The notes under the pieces: generated by a model | The model's input: only the letters and a program-made list of their open reading frames with translations | The model's database searches: none | Told to the model about the DNA's origin: nothing | Program-made: the position numbers and the translations under genes | In this document: in pieces, positions 25,717 through 36,378 of the stretch | Numbering within the stretch: the first letter of the stretch is position 1 | How the letters are laid out: the number at the start of each line of letters is the position of its first letter | Source: Microbispora amethystogenes | GTDB taxonomy: Bacteria > Actinomycetota > Actinomycetes > Streptosporangiales > Streptosporangiaceae | Assembly (NCBI RefSeq): GCF_016863015.1 | Contig: NZ_BOOB01000058.1 | Coordinates: forward strand, 1 to 64,000 | Direction of reading: 5' to 3' | Length of the DNA: 64,000 bases

Positions 25717-27762
25717 CTACCTGCGGCCGAAGCGGAAGCGGCGGGTGACGGCGAACAGGCTCGCCGAGGCGGCGAACATGGCGCCGAGGACCAGTGCGGC
25801 GAACGAGCCGGCGTTCATGCCGGTCAGGCCGACGGGCTGCTCGGCGCTCATGAGGCCGAGCTTGCCCAGCGGGAGCGCCTCGGTGGTCCTGCCGAGGTCG
25901 CCGGTGGGCAGGTTCCGCGTGGTGTCGGCCACGGGCAGCGACGCGGTGGCGTCGTCCAGCGTCCGCTTGGCGGGCAGGGTGCGGGCCGTCTCGTCGAGCG
26001 AGCCGGCGGCCGGCAGCGTGCCGGTGGCCTTGGACACGACGGCGGCGGGGTTGCCGACGGGGGCGACGCCCTTCACGCCCTTGCCCGCCGGGACGGGCGG
26101 GGCGGCCGGCAGGCCCGGCGCCTCCGGGAGGCCGAGCATGTTCGGCAGGTTGCCGATGACCGGCCCCGAGGGCGCGGCGGGGGCGCTCATCGGCTGCATG
26201 GTGTGCGCACCCGACAGCACCGGCATGGCGGGCGTGGCGGGCATCATGCGGCCGCCCGCAGCGCTGTGCCGCGGGTGCGGCCGGAAGCCGTGGCCCCAGC
26301 CGCCCACCTTGGCCCCGCCCAGGCAGCCCGCGGCGGCGTCGCCCAGCACGGCGACGGAGTTGCCGCAGACGTTGATCGGCGCGGTGACCGGCGCGACCAC
26401 CTGGTTGCCCGCGAGGATCCCGTGACGGCCGGAGGTGACGTTGCCGCCCGCACCGGCGCCGCCGCCGAGGACCGCAGCCCCGCCCCGGCAGCCCGCGTGG
26501 GCCTTGCCGAGGACGGCGACGGAGTTGCCGCAGACGTTGACCGGCGCGGTGACCGGCGCGACCACCTGGTTGCCGCCCAGGATCGAGGAACGCCCGGAGG
26601 TGACGTTGCCGCCGGCGCCCCAGCGGCCGCCGTGCCCGCCGCCGACCACGCTCGCGCCACCGCGGCAGCCCGCGAAGGCGTCGCCGATGACCGCGATGGC
26701 GTTGCCGCAGACGTTGACCGGCACGGTGATCGGCGCGACCACCTGGTTGCCGCCGCCGACGCTGTGCGAACCGCTGGTGACGTTGCCACCGGAGCCGCCG
26801 GACCAGCCGCCGTGACCCCCGTGACCGTGACCGCCGTGGCCCGGCGTGGACCCGCCGTGGCAGCTGCCCGAGCCGTTGCCGCACACCTCGACCGGTGCGG
26901 TGATCGGTGCGACCACCTGGGTGCCGCCGCCCACGGAGTAACGCCCGTCGGTGTCGTGCCCGCCCGATCCGGGACGGGGCCGGTGGTGGCCCCCGTGACC
27001 GTGGTGGCCGTACCCGCCGTGACCGCCGGGGCCGCCGACGGACGAGCCGCCGCGGCAACCCGAGAACGCGTCGCCCAGCACGGCGACGGAGTTGCCGCAG
27101 ACGTTGACCGGCGCGGTGATCGGGGCGACCACCTGGTTGCCGCCGAGGATCGAGGAACGGCCGCTGGTGCGGTTGCCGCCGGCGCGGACGGCCGGACGGG
27201 CGCCGCCCACGTAGGCGCCGCCGCGGCACCCCGCCGTGGCGTCGCCGAAGATGGCGATGGAGTTGCCGCACAGGTTGATCGGCGCGGTGATCGGCGCGAC
27301 CACCTGGTTGCCGCCGCCGACGCTGTGCGCGCCGCTGGTGACGTTGCCGCCCGCGCCGCCACGGCGACCCGAGCCCCTGACGGCCGCACCGCCGCGGCAG
27401 CCCGCGTCGGCCTCGCCGAGGACGGCGACCGCGTTGCCGCAGACGTCGATCGGGGCGGTGATCGGGGCGACCACCTGGTTGCCGCCGAGGATGCTCCCCG
27501 CACCGGAGGTGCGGTTCCGCCCGGCTCCCTGGCCCGCGCCCTGCACGGCCGCGCCGCCCAGGGACGAGCCGTGGGACTCTCCCGCGACCGCCACCGCGTT
27601 GCCGCTGATGTCGATCGGCAGAGTCACCGGGATGTCGACCTGGTTGCCGCCGAGGACCGAGTGGCTGCCGTCGGTGTCGGCGAAAGCCGTACCGCTGCCA
27701 AGGGCCATGACGCCGACGGCGAGAAACGCCGCGGAGGCCGAGCCCTTCGCCCACGTTCGCAT
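25717..27762 (-). CDS. Large chaplin-family surface protein with eight chaplin repeats
   Basis: The 681-residue protein has a signal peptide (to about residue 29) and eight repeats of the chaplin core, most reading GGNQVVAPITAPxxVCGN with a second Cys in xAGCRGG. The first repeat lacks Cys (DISGN) and the fifth is shortened after CGN. Repeats are separated by Gly-rich, in places His-rich, linkers. A Pro/Ala-rich stretch and a final hydrophobic segment with a basic tail (RRFRFGRR) suggest membrane or wall anchoring; I see no clear LPxTG or LAxTG sorting motif. Classical chaplins carry one or two such domains and form amyloid coats on aerial hyphae. AGGAG lies eight bases before ATG 27762. Confidence 0.88.
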   Translation of the reverse strand: MRTWAKGSASAAFLAVGVMALGSGTAFADTDGSHSVLGGNQVDIPVTLPIDISGNAVAVAGESHGSSLGGAAVQGAGQGAGRNRTSGAGSILGGNQVVAPITAPIDVCGNAVAVLGEADAGCRGGAAVRGSGRRGGAGGNVTSGAHSVGGGNQVVAPITAPINLCGNSIAIFGDATAGCRGGAYVGGARPAVRAGGNRTSGRSSILGGNQVVAPITAPVNVCGNSVAVLGDAFSGCRGGSSVGGPGGHGGYGHHGHGGHHRPRPGSGGHDTDGRYSVGGGTQVVAPITAPVEVCGNGSGSCHGGSTPGHGGHGHGGHGGWSGGSGGNVTSGSHSVGGGNQVVAPITVPVNVCGNAIAVIGDAFAGCRGGASVVGGGHGGRWGAGGNVTSGRSSILGGNQVVAPVTAPVNVCGNSVAVLGKAHAGCRGGAAVLGGGAGAGGNVTSGRHGILAGNQVVAPVTAPINVCGNSVAVLGDAAAGCLGGAKVGGWGHGFRPHPRHSAAGGRMMPATPAMPVLSGAHTMQPMSAPAAPSGPVIGNLPNMLGLPEAPGLPAAPPVPAGKGVKGVAPVGNPAAVVSKATGTLPAAGSLDETARTLPAKRTLDDATASLPVADTTRNLPTGDLGRTTEALPLGKLGLMSAEQPVGLTGMNAGSFAALVLGAMFAASASLFAVTRRFRFGRR

Positions 27763-27971
27763 GATGAATGCTCCTAGTGGTTCTTCATAGGGGGTTACCT
27801 GACAGCTCGCGACTTCTGTCCACGCCGAATGAGCACAGCGGAGCAGTGGACGATCACGAGGATGGGAGATTCCGCGTCACCCGCGCGGGAGCCTGCCGCC
27901 TGGGCACCACAGGTCAGGGCAGACGATGGCACCGGTCGCCGTACTGGATACGGACCGGCGCGAAGGCGGGA

Positions 27972-28607
27972 TCAGTCAGGAGAGAAAGACGGGTCGTCCG
28001 CCGCTGTGCGGACCACCGGGGGGACAACCGCCGCCAGTGGGGCGGGCAGGGTGGTGAGACGCGGCTCGAACACAGGCCGCGCGACATCCCCGAACAGGAT
28101 GCTTCCACCGCTTGTCTGCGGGACCAGGCCCTGGTCTACGGGCGGGTGGTCCGCGGTGGACGGCGGAGGGAACATGGGCTTCGACTGGCTGGTCAGCCCG
28201 TCGACCGTGCGCCCCGCCATCGCCTCGGCGTTCACCGAGGTGTCGTCAGCCGCCGTGGGGAAACCGTCGGCACTCTTCCCATGAGACCTCGCCGAACCCG
28301 CCGCGCCCGGTGAGGGCGGCAGGCCGAGGCCCGGACCGGAGAGACGGTCGGGAAGAACCGACCCGGCGACGTCAGATGAGGGTGCGACCCCGGCGGCGGA
28401 CGTCGCCGTACCGAAGACGCCGAGAAGCACACCGAGCAGCCATGCGGCGGCGATCAGCCCGCCGACGACCAGAAGGCGGCCCGAACGGGAACCGGCCGCG
28501 AACCGCGCCATCCGGCTCCGCTCGTGGCGGCCGGGAGACGCGACGAGCACGCCGCGAACGGCGAAGGGCGAAGACGCCCCCCACTGCTCCTGCGACGTGC
28601 TCGTCAC
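27972..28607 (-). CDS. Hypothetical single-pass membrane protein upstream of the chaplin gene
   Basis: This 211-residue protein has a basic N-terminal part, one strong hydrophobic helix (about residues 45-70, LLVVGGLIAAAWLLGVLLGV) and a long Pro/Ser/Ala-rich extracytoplasmic region with no recognised domain. GTG 28607 is preceded by GGGGAGG at ideal distance, which decided the start. It reads in the same direction as the chaplin gene 209 bases downstream, so a surface role is possible but unproven. Confidence 0.6.
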   Translation of the reverse strand: MTSTSQEQWGASSPFAVRGVLVASPGRHERSRMARFAAGSRSGRLLVVGGLIAAAWLLGVLLGVFGTATSAAGVAPSSDVAGSVLPDRLSGPGLGLPPSPGAAGSARSHGKSADGFPTAADDTSVNAEAMAGRTVDGLTSQSKPMFPPPSTADHPPVDQGLVPQTSGGSILFGDVARPVFEPRLTTLPAPLAAVVPPVVRTAADDPSFSPD

Positions 28608-28716
28608 GCGACCTCCCCATACCGCTGAGCCGACATCCGGCCGACTCGACCCGGAGCGGATCAACCCTCAACGGAGAGTTACTGTAGCGGCACGGCACGT
28701 GATCGCAACAGCTTTC

Positions 28717-30012
28717 TCAGCAGTATTCGAGGAAACGGTCAAGGACCCGGACGCCAAACTGGAGCGAATCCACCGGAACCCGCTCGTCGATGCCATGGAA
28801 CATCCCGGAGAAGTCCAAGTCCTCGGGAAGCCGCAGCGGCGCGAAGCCGTACCCGCTGATGCCGAGGCGGCTGAACGCCTTGAGGTCGGTGCCGCCGCTC
28901 AGCGTGTACGGCACGACCCGCGAACCCGGGTCCTCCTCGTGCAGCGCGTCGGCCATCGCCTTCACGAGCGGGCCCTTGAAGGGCGTCTCGACCGCGACGT
29001 CGTGGTAGACGAACTCCCGCGTCACGTTGGGCCCGAGCAGCTCGTCGACGGTCTGGAAGAACTCGTCCTCGTACCCGGGCAGGAACCTGCCGTCCACGTG
29101 CGCGGTCGCGACCTGGGGGATGACGTTCGCCTTGTAGCCGGCCTGGAGCATGGTGGGGTTGGCCGTGTTCTGGAGGGTCGCGCCGATCATGCGGGCGAGC
29201 GGGCCGAGCGTGGCCACCGCCGCCTCCGCGTCCTCGGCCTTGACCTCCGTGCCGAAGACCTCCTCGAAGAACGCCTGCACGGTCGGCGTGAGCCGCACCG
29301 GCCACTTGTGGCGGCCGATCCGGCCGACCGCCTCGGCGAGCTCGGTCACGGCGTTGTCGCCGTTGAGCATCGAGCCGTGCCCGGCCCTGCCCTTGGCGGT
29401 CAGCCGCATCCAGGCGATGCCCTTCTCCGCCGCCTCGATCAGGTACAGCCGCCCCTTGGCCGTGGTCACGCTGAAGCCGCCGACCTCGCCGACGGCCTCG
29501 GTGCAGCCCTCGAACAGCTCCGGGTGCCTGTCGGCCAGCCACTGGGCGCCGTAGTGGCCGCCGGCCTCCTCGTCCGCGGTGAAGACGAGGACGACGTCCC
29601 TCGGCGGCCTGCGCCCCTCGCTCAGCCGCCGCCGTACGACGGCGAGGATCATCGCGTCCATGTCCTTCATGTCCACGGCCCCGCGGCCCCAGACGCAGCC
29701 GTCGGCGACCTCGCCGCTGAGCGGGTGGTGCGTCCAGTCGGCGGCGTCGAACGGCACGACGTCCAGATGACCGTGCAGGAGGAGGGCGTCCCGGCCGGGG
29801 TCGGCGCCCTCCACCCGGGCGACCACGTTCGCCCGGCCCTTGTCGGACTCCAGGATCCGCGGCTCCAGGCCGACCTCCGCCAGCTTCCCGGCCACGTACT
29901 CCGCGGCCTCGCGTTCCCCGGGGCCCGAGTTGTCCCCCGCGTTCACCGAGTCGATCCGGATCAGGTCGCGGCACAGCTCGACGACCTCGTCCTCCCCGTT
30001 GCGTGGGGTCAT
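28717..30012 (-). CDS. M20-family metallopeptidase (dipeptidase/deacylase type)
   Basis: The 431-residue enzyme shows the M20 metal-binding pattern: LHGHLDVVP (His/Asp), GRGAVDMKD (bridging Asp), TADEEAGGHYGA (general base Glu and ligand), and a late His in GGTDLKAFSRLG context. The dimerisation domain lies between residues 190 and 310. Members hydrolyse dipeptides or N-acyl amino acids; the substrate cannot be predicted. ATG 30012 lies behind GGAGGAGG. Confidence 0.9.
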   Translation of the reverse strand: MTPRNGEDEVVELCRDLIRIDSVNAGDNSGPGEREAAEYVAGKLAEVGLEPRILESDKGRANVVARVEGADPGRDALLLHGHLDVVPFDAADWTHHPLSGEVADGCVWGRGAVDMKDMDAMILAVVRRRLSEGRRPPRDVVLVFTADEEAGGHYGAQWLADRHPELFEGCTEAVGEVGGFSVTTAKGRLYLIEAAEKGIAWMRLTAKGRAGHGSMLNGDNAVTELAEAVGRIGRHKWPVRLTPTVQAFFEEVFGTEVKAEDAEAAVATLGPLARMIGATLQNTANPTMLQAGYKANVIPQVATAHVDGRFLPGYEDEFFQTVDELLGPNVTREFVYHDVAVETPFKGPLVKAMADALHEEDPGSRVVPYTLSGGTDLKAFSRLGISGYGFAPLRLPEDLDFSGMFHGIDERVPVDSLQFGVRVLDRFLEYC

Positions 30013-30230
30013 TGCGCCTCCTCCTACCGGACGGGAGCCCAGGGGGCCGGACCCGCCCGTCTGTCGCGTCGTACGGCTCGCGCCTCCATCCTGCCGCCGT
30101 ACAGGCGTGTCCTTCACCCCCGGGCCGCCCACGCCGTACGCAGGGGGCTGATTCCCGGTATGAAGCAGGGCGGAGAGAGTGCTAACCTGTATCAGCCGAC
30201 GCGGGATGACGATCCCGCGTGAGGCACCAC

Positions 30231-30316
30231 GTCCGGGTGGCGGAATAGGCAGACGCGCTAGCTTGAGGTGCTAGTGCCCAGTGATGGGCATGGGGGTTCA
30301 AGTCCCCCCTCGGACA
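30231..30316 (+). tRNA. tRNA-Leu(GAG)
   Basis: The 86-base gene has acceptor stem GTCCGGG/CTCGGAC (one G-U), a long variable arm (TGCCCAGTGATGGGCA) typical of class II tRNAs, T-loop GGTTCAAGTCC and anticodon loop TTGAGGT, giving GAG (codons CUC/CUU). CCA is not encoded. A 9-bp hairpin at 30199-30220 precedes it. Confidence 0.95.
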
Positions 30317-30332
30317 CGAACCTTCTCACTAT

Positions 30333-30366
30333 GTGAGGGCTGAGATTCATCTCGGCCCTCACTTTT
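30333..30366 (+). terminator. Rho-independent terminator after tRNA-Leu
   Basis: A 13-bp stem with one mismatch, left arm GTGAGGGCTGAGA (30333) and right arm TCTCGGCCCTCAC, encloses TTCA and is followed by TTTT. The same bases are the end of a decayed recombinase frame on the other strand, so the hairpin may be partly accidental. Confidence 0.65.
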
Positions 30367-30640
30367 GTTCTGCCGGGATGGTAGGTCAGCTCTAGGCCGA
30401 GTCGCCGAATAGACCTCGCTCTTGCGGTCGGTGGTGACCTCGGTGACGGCTCTGCCCATGTCGCCGATCTCGGCGACGGATCGCCTCCTGCTTCGAGCGC
30501 GGCACGATACCGGGCATCTTGGTCTCGGCCTGCGTGATCTCCGCCTTGGCGATCTCGGCCTTCGCGTCGTGCCCGGTGTCCAACTGGTTCATGTACATCT
30601 CGTCGATCGTCTGGGCGACACCACTCGAACACGCCCTCCG
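30333..30640 (-). pseudogene. Decayed C-terminal fragment of a large serine recombinase
   Basis: Minus-strand fragments in shifting frames keep the order of the C-terminal coiled-coil region of actinobacterial large serine recombinases: QTIDEMYMNQLDTG, AEIAKAEITQAETKM, YRAALEAGGDPS and LGLELTYHPGRTKVRAEMNL. The N-terminal catalytic half is absent. It lies directly beside tRNA-Leu, a common integration target, so an ancient element probably integrated and decayed here. The next 300 bases up to the LacI-type operators hold no gene. Confidence 0.65.
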
Positions 30641-30944
30641 AGGCGCCTGGCCCCGGAGGATCAATCCGGGGTGTGACAACGCAAGCACCGCCTGTCACCG
30701 GCGCCACCGGCATTCCGCTCTCACCCGCCCCATCGAACGGCGGTCCGGTGAGGCGGGGTGAGGGCTCACCACCCGGCGGGCGCGGGGATGAAATTTTCAC
30801 GACAATTCATCGCAACAGTGCGAACGCATCGCGGTAAGAGCCCAGGCGGCGCCCCGATGGCACCCGGGTGTCCGACAGATGTGATCCACGTGCTTGACGC
30901 CGGGACCTTCCTTGAGTTGACTCCGCCTTACCCTCGTTACTCGT

Positions 30945-30956
30945 CGAATCGATTCG
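30945..30956. promoter_or_regulatory. LacI-type operator upstream of the GH54 gene
   Basis: CGAATCGATTCG is a perfect 12-base palindrome with a central CG, the form bound by LacI-family sugar regulators. It lies 96 bases before the GH54 start. Confidence 0.5.
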
Positions 30957-30968
30957 GACAATCGTCAA

Positions 30969-30982
30969 TGTTAGCGCTCACA
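30969..30982. promoter_or_regulatory. Second LacI-type operator upstream of the GH54 gene
   Basis: TGTTAGCGCTCACA is a near-perfect 14-base palindrome around AGCGCT, closely matching operators of LacI-family regulators of plant-polysaccharide genes in actinomycetes. It is about 70 bases from the GH54 start and 12 bases from the other palindrome. Confidence 0.65.
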
Positions 30983-31036
30983 CTTGCTTGGCAAGGCCTG
31001 CCGCATCGGTGCCGTCCGGTCATGATTCCTGGTTGA

Positions 31037-32506
<1,470 letters not shown>

Positions 32507-32733
32507 TTCCGGCTATTCGGTTCGGCGCATGAGGGCGATCGGGTGAAACGCCATGGGCAGAGGTCCGGACACCTGAGCAGGGCTACGGCTCCCCAGACCG
32601 GGCTTCTGTCCTCAAGGCGCGAAACGGCCGCATGCGGCATCGATGCAAGAGGTGGGAAAAGCCGTGCATATCCCCAGGGTGGTCGGCCGCGGAAAGCCGA
32701 TTCAGCGATTCAGATCTAGTAATGGGAGAATTC

Positions 32734-34278
32734 ATGGCACTGAGCATGGCGTCTGATAATCACTTATCAGGACCGTCGCGGAGCATCCGGCCGGCGCGCC
32801 GGTTGCTGATCGCCCTTGTGGTGACCGCGCTCACCGCAGTGACAGCCCTCGTCTCCGCGCCGTCGGCCAATGCCGCCACCAGCCAGTTCCGCGGCATGAA
32901 CTGGGCCGTGCTCGGTGACAACTTCAGCACCGGCACGCTCGTCGTGCAGGGCCTGAGCCAGTCCGACAGCAACGCGACGGTACGGGCCAAGGCCAACTCG
33001 CTCTACGACTACATGGAATACATCATGGGGGTCAACACCGTCCGGTTGCCCATCAACACCCACACTGTGGCCAACACGACCTGGTGGAACTCCTACCGCG
33101 GCGCCATCGACGCCGCCACCGAACGTGGATTCAAGGTCATCCTGGCCTATTGGGAGGACGGCGCCGCCTCCGGCGGCAGGATCACGAACCTCTCCGCATG
33201 GAACGCGATGTGGTCCAGCGTGATCAACACGTACGGCTCGAACGGCAACGTCTACTTCGAGCCGATGAACGAGCCGCACGGCTACTCGTCGGCGGAGTGG
33301 CGCAACGTCGCGGCGAACTGGCTCAGCGCTCACTCCTCGGCGGCGCCCGGCCGGGTGCTCATCGGCGGCACCGGCTTCAGCCAGGACCTCCGGGACATCT
33401 GCAACGACAGCCGCTTCAACTCGACGCTGCTGTCCTTCCACTACTACGCCTTCTTCTACGGCGCGATGACCTACGACGGCTTCCGGAGCCACATCCAGAC
33501 GCTTCTGGGCAACTGCGCCTCCCGCGCGGTCGCGACGGAATACGGCGCGCCGATGTCCACCGGCCTCAACTACGGGGACGCGAACAGCACCGACAACTTC
33601 GTGCGTTACCTCCGCGCCGTGGCCCAGGTGATGCGGGACAACCAGATGGGCGGCACCTACTGGCCCGCGCTCGGCGGCAAACCCGGCACCATCGGCTACG
33701 ACTGGTACTCGATGTACGCCCTCGGCGGCAGCGGCACCAATCTCACCTTGGCCGTCCGCAACCAGTCCGGCGCCGACCGGGTCCGCTACGGCTGGGGCGA
33801 CACCGTCCGCGACTCCACCCCTTCGCCTTCGCCTTCGTCTTCGTCTTCACCCCAGCCGGACACGTTCTACCGGATCGACGCGCGCCACAGCGGCAAGGCC
33901 ATGGACGTCCAGCAGGCGAGCACCAACAACAGCGCGCGCATCGACCAGTACACGTACAACGGCAACGCGTGGCAGCAGTGGCGCTTCCAGGACGCCGGCA
34001 GCGGCTACTGGCGCATCATCAGCCGCCACAGCGGAAAGTGCCTCGACGTGACGAGCGCCTCAACCGCCGACGGCGCCGAACTCATCCAGTACACCTGCGG
34101 CACCGGCAACAACCAGCAGTTCCAGATGGTCGCCAACGGCAGCTACTTCCAGCTCCGGGCACGACACAGCGGCAAATGCGTGGACGTACCGTCCGCGTCG
34201 ACCGCGGATGGTGTGATCCTCAAGCAGTACGCGTGCAACAGCGGCACCAACCAGCAGTGGTCGCGCACGGCCGTCTGA
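32734..34278 (+). CDS. Secreted GH5-family glycoside hydrolase with C-terminal CBM13
   Basis: The 514-residue protein carries a signal peptide (cleavage after SANA), a GH5 (beta/alpha)8 domain and, after a PSPSPSSSSS linker, a ricin-type CBM13 with three QQW/QQF repeats. The acid/base Glu180 is in FEPMNEPHG and the nucleophile Glu269 in ATEYGAPM. The substrate is not clear. Streptomyces endo-beta-1,6-galactanase has the same GH5-CBM13 architecture, and with the adjacent GH54 arabinofuranosidase an arabinogalactan-degrading pair is plausible (inference). ATG 32734 was chosen over upstream codons because GGGAGA lies five bases before it. Confidence 0.85.
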   Translation: MALSMASDNHLSGPSRSIRPARRLLIALVVTALTAVTALVSAPSANAATSQFRGMNWAVLGDNFSTGTLVVQGLSQSDSNATVRAKANSLYDYMEYIMGVNTVRLPINTHTVANTTWWNSYRGAIDAATERGFKVILAYWEDGAASGGRITNLSAWNAMWSSVINTYGSNGNVYFEPMNEPHGYSSAEWRNVAANWLSAHSSAAPGRVLIGGTGFSQDLRDICNDSRFNSTLLSFHYYAFFYGAMTYDGFRSHIQTLLGNCASRAVATEYGAPMSTGLNYGDANSTDNFVRYLRAVAQVMRDNQMGGTYWPALGGKPGTIGYDWYSMYALGGSGTNLTLAVRNQSGADRVRYGWGDTVRDSTPSPSPSSSSSPQPDTFYRIDARHSGKAMDVQQASTNNSARIDQYTYNGNAWQQWRFQDAGSGYWRIISRHSGKCLDVTSASTADGAELIQYTCGTGNNQQFQMVANGSYFQLRARHSGKCVDVPSASTADGVILKQYACNSGTNQQWSRTAV

Positions 34279-34420
34279 CGGTCACCTCGACGTAACCGCG
34301 GTACGTCCCTCCCCGGTGCCGATCGCGTGCTCTGCGCTCGGTGCCGGGGATCCGGATCGCCGCGTCGTGCGGTCGGCCGGCCCTGTCTTGCTCATCTGAG
34401 CCGCTAGCGGTCGAGGGCTG

Positions 34421-34831
34421 TCAGGTGGCGACGGGCGGTGCCGGCTGCGACGGGGTTCCGGCGGTTTGGAGCGTAGGTGTGAACCAGGTTCTCGCCGGAG
34501 GAAGCAAGAGCAGGGTCACGATGAGCGCGGACCAGGGCGCTGTCAGGACCCACGTGAAAGTGCCTTCGACCAAGAAGTGGATGAAGTCGAGCAGGGGGAT
34601 GGCGGCCTGGACCGCGATGGTGGCGTGACGAATCCGTGGGCGACGGGTGCGCCACTGGTTCGCCAACCAGCCGGTGACGAGTGGCGGGATGTAGAAGGGG
34701 GCGTAGAGCAGGTCCTCCAGGACATCGTTGGGGTCGAGGACCGACTCCAGGATGAGCAGAACGATGCTGAGCAGGGTGAGTGTCGCCTGGAACCAGACCA
34801 GGTTCCGGGCAATCCTTACAGACAGAGGCAT
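34421..34831 (-). CDS. Hypothetical small membrane protein
   Basis: About 136 residues with three or four hydrophobic segments (WFQATLTLLSIVLLILE, IPPLVTGWLAN, IPLLDFIHFLVEG, ALIVTLLLLPP) and a Pro/Ala-rich tail. No family is recognised. Neither ATG 34831 nor the alternative TTG 34843 has a good ribosome site, so the start is uncertain. It lies just downstream of the arsenite transporter gene on the same strand. Confidence 0.55.
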   Translation of the reverse strand: MPLSVRIARNLVWFQATLTLLSIVLLILESVLDPNDVLEDLLYAPFYIPPLVTGWLANQWRTRRPRIRHATIAVQAAIPLLDFIHFLVEGTFTWVLTAPWSALIVTLLLLPPARTWFTPTLQTAGTPSQPAPPVAT

Positions 34832-34930
34832 GCGGGGATCCAAAACAAGGTTCTCGCGTAAGGGCCGCGATCAGGAGTCGTTTGCTGGGGCTCGTGAGAC
34901 CTTACTCACTGACGCCCCCTCCGGCGATCT

Positions 34931-36004
34931 TCACCGTACGGTGGAGGTGAATCTGCGGCGCCAGGCTAGGGAGACGTAGACCAGCGCCACCAGCACGGGG
35001 ACCTCGATCAGCGGCCCGACGACCCCCGCCAGGGCCTGGCCGGAGGTGACGCCGAAGGTGGCGATGGCGACCGCGATCGCGAGCTCGAAGTTGTTGCCGG
35101 CCGCGGTGAAGGCCAGCGTGGCGGTGCGGTCGTACGGCAGTCCCAGGGCCTTGCCGAGGGCGAAGGCGCCGAACCACATCAGGGCGAAGTAGGCCAGCAG
35201 CGGCAGGGCGATGCGGGCGACGTCGGCGGGCTCGGAGGTGATCGTCTTGCCCTGCAGGGCGAACAGGATCACGATCGTGAACAGCAGCCCGTACAGCGCG
35301 AAGGGGCCGATCCTCGGCAGGAACTCGTTCTCGTAGCGTTCGCGGCCGACCCGGCGCTCACCCAGGCGGCGGGTGAGGAATCCGGCGAGCAGCGGGATGC
35401 CGAGGAAGATGACGACGTTGAGGGCGATCTTCCATGCGGAGATGTCGAGGTTCTGTCCCTGGCCGAGTCCGAGCCAGCCAGGCAGCACCTGCAGGTAGAA
35501 CCAGCCGAGCAGGCCGAACGCCAGGACCTGGAACACGCTGTTGAGCGCCACCAGGACGGCGGCGGCCTCGCGGTCGCCACAGGCCAGGTCGTTCCAGATG
35601 ATGACCATGGCGATGCAGCGGGCCAGGCCGACGATGATCAGGCCCGTACGGTATTCCGGCAGGTCCGGTAGGAAGATCCACGCCAGGGTGAACATCACGG
35701 CTGGGCCGATGACCCAGTTGGCGACCAACGAGGAGATCATCAGGCGGCGGTCACCGGTGACGGCGTCGAGCTTGTCGTAGCGGACCTTGGCCAGCACCGG
35801 ATACATCATGATCAGAAGGCCGAGGGCGATCGGCAGGGAGATACCGCCGATCGCGACCTTCGACAGCACGCCGTTCAGGCCCGGGACGGCGCGGCCCAGG
35901 CCGAGGCCCACGGCCATGGCGGCCAGAATCCACACCGCCAGGAAGCGGTCCAGGAGCGAAAGCTTGCCCACCACTCCACCGTGTGCGGGGGTGGTGACCG
36001 TCAT
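34931..36004 (-). CDS. acr3: ACR3-type arsenite efflux transporter
   Basis: The 357-residue protein has ten hydrophobic segments of the ACR3 family. Diagnostic residues are the conserved Cys in GLARCIAMVIIWNDLACGD and the Glu in AAGNNFELAIAVAIA, both needed for As(III) transport in characterised members. It extrudes arsenite using the proton gradient. Its start overlaps the end of the arsR gene (ATGA), so the two are co-transcribed and translationally coupled. Confidence 0.95.
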   Translation of the reverse strand: MTVTTPAHGGVVGKLSLLDRFLAVWILAAMAVGLGLGRAVPGLNGVLSKVAIGGISLPIALGLLIMMYPVLAKVRYDKLDAVTGDRRLMISSLVANWVIGPAVMFTLAWIFLPDLPEYRTGLIIVGLARCIAMVIIWNDLACGDREAAAVLVALNSVFQVLAFGLLGWFYLQVLPGWLGLGQGQNLDISAWKIALNVVIFLGIPLLAGFLTRRLGERRVGRERYENEFLPRIGPFALYGLLFTIVILFALQGKTITSEPADVARIALPLLAYFALMWFGAFALGKALGLPYDRTATLAFTAAGNNFELAIAVAIATFGVTSGQALAGVVGPLIEVPVLVALVYVSLAWRRRFTSTVR

Positions 36005-36315
36005 GGGCAGGCCCTCTTCCTGTCGGCGGCGGCGGTGAAGTGAGCGGTCTCGGCCAGGTCGGCGAACCGCCCCGCCAGAGCGGCGATGACGTCAGGCTTG
36101 AGCCGGTAGTAGGTGAACCGGCCGCACGGCTCGGTTTCCACCACCCCGGCATCCCGCAGCACCTTCAGGTGGTTGGACAGGTTGGTCTGCCGCGCGCCGG
36201 TCTCCTCCACCAGATGCGTGGTGCACAGCGTCTCCCGGGCGAGCAGGGTCACGATCCGCAGCCGCAGGGGATCGGCCAGCACCCGCAATAGATCAGTGTC
36301 GACTGACATCAGCAT
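36001..36315 (-). CDS. arsR: ArsR-family arsenite-responsive repressor (first ars locus)
   Basis: The 104-residue winged-helix protein has the recognition helix QTNLSNHLKVLRDAG and a wing GRFTYYRL. Candidate As(III) ligands are Cys31 (ETLCTTHL), Cys64 (TEPCGRF) and Cys103 (KRACP), a pattern different from the CVCDL type of the other ArsR in this window. It should repress the arsR-acr3 operon and probably the divergent arsC. The start codon lies inside an operator-like dyad, suggesting a leaderless transcript. Confidence 0.92.
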   Translation of the reverse strand: MLMSVDTDLLRVLADPLRLRIVTLLARETLCTTHLVEETGARQTNLSNHLKVLRDAGVVETEPCGRFTYYRLKPDVIAALAGRFADLAETAHFTAAADRKRACP

Positions 36316-36323
36316 GTACTGAT
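36308..36323. promoter_or_regulatory. Candidate operator of the first ArsR
   Basis: The dyad ATCAG-N6-CTGAT overlaps the arsR start codon. Its geometry (5-6-5) fits ArsR operators, but its sequence differs from the ATTGA-N6-TCAAT class at the second locus. Confidence 0.6.
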
Positions 36324-36378
36324 ACTTTCACACCAGCCGGTGCCGATGTGAACCTGACGCCCCGGCCACCGCTGTCCC

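Noticed and set aside
25717..27762. Regular repeats resembling a CRISPR-like array
   Set aside because: They are the coding repeats of the chaplin domains, with periods well above 100 bases and protein-level conservation.
26203..27777. Long plus-strand frame opposite the chaplin gene
   Set aside because: Mirror image of the repetitive chaplin coding sequence; no RBS or domain.
34311..34350. Hairpin after the GH5 gene
   Set aside because: Arms match at only 10 of 12 positions with a long loop and no T tract; too weak to call a terminator.
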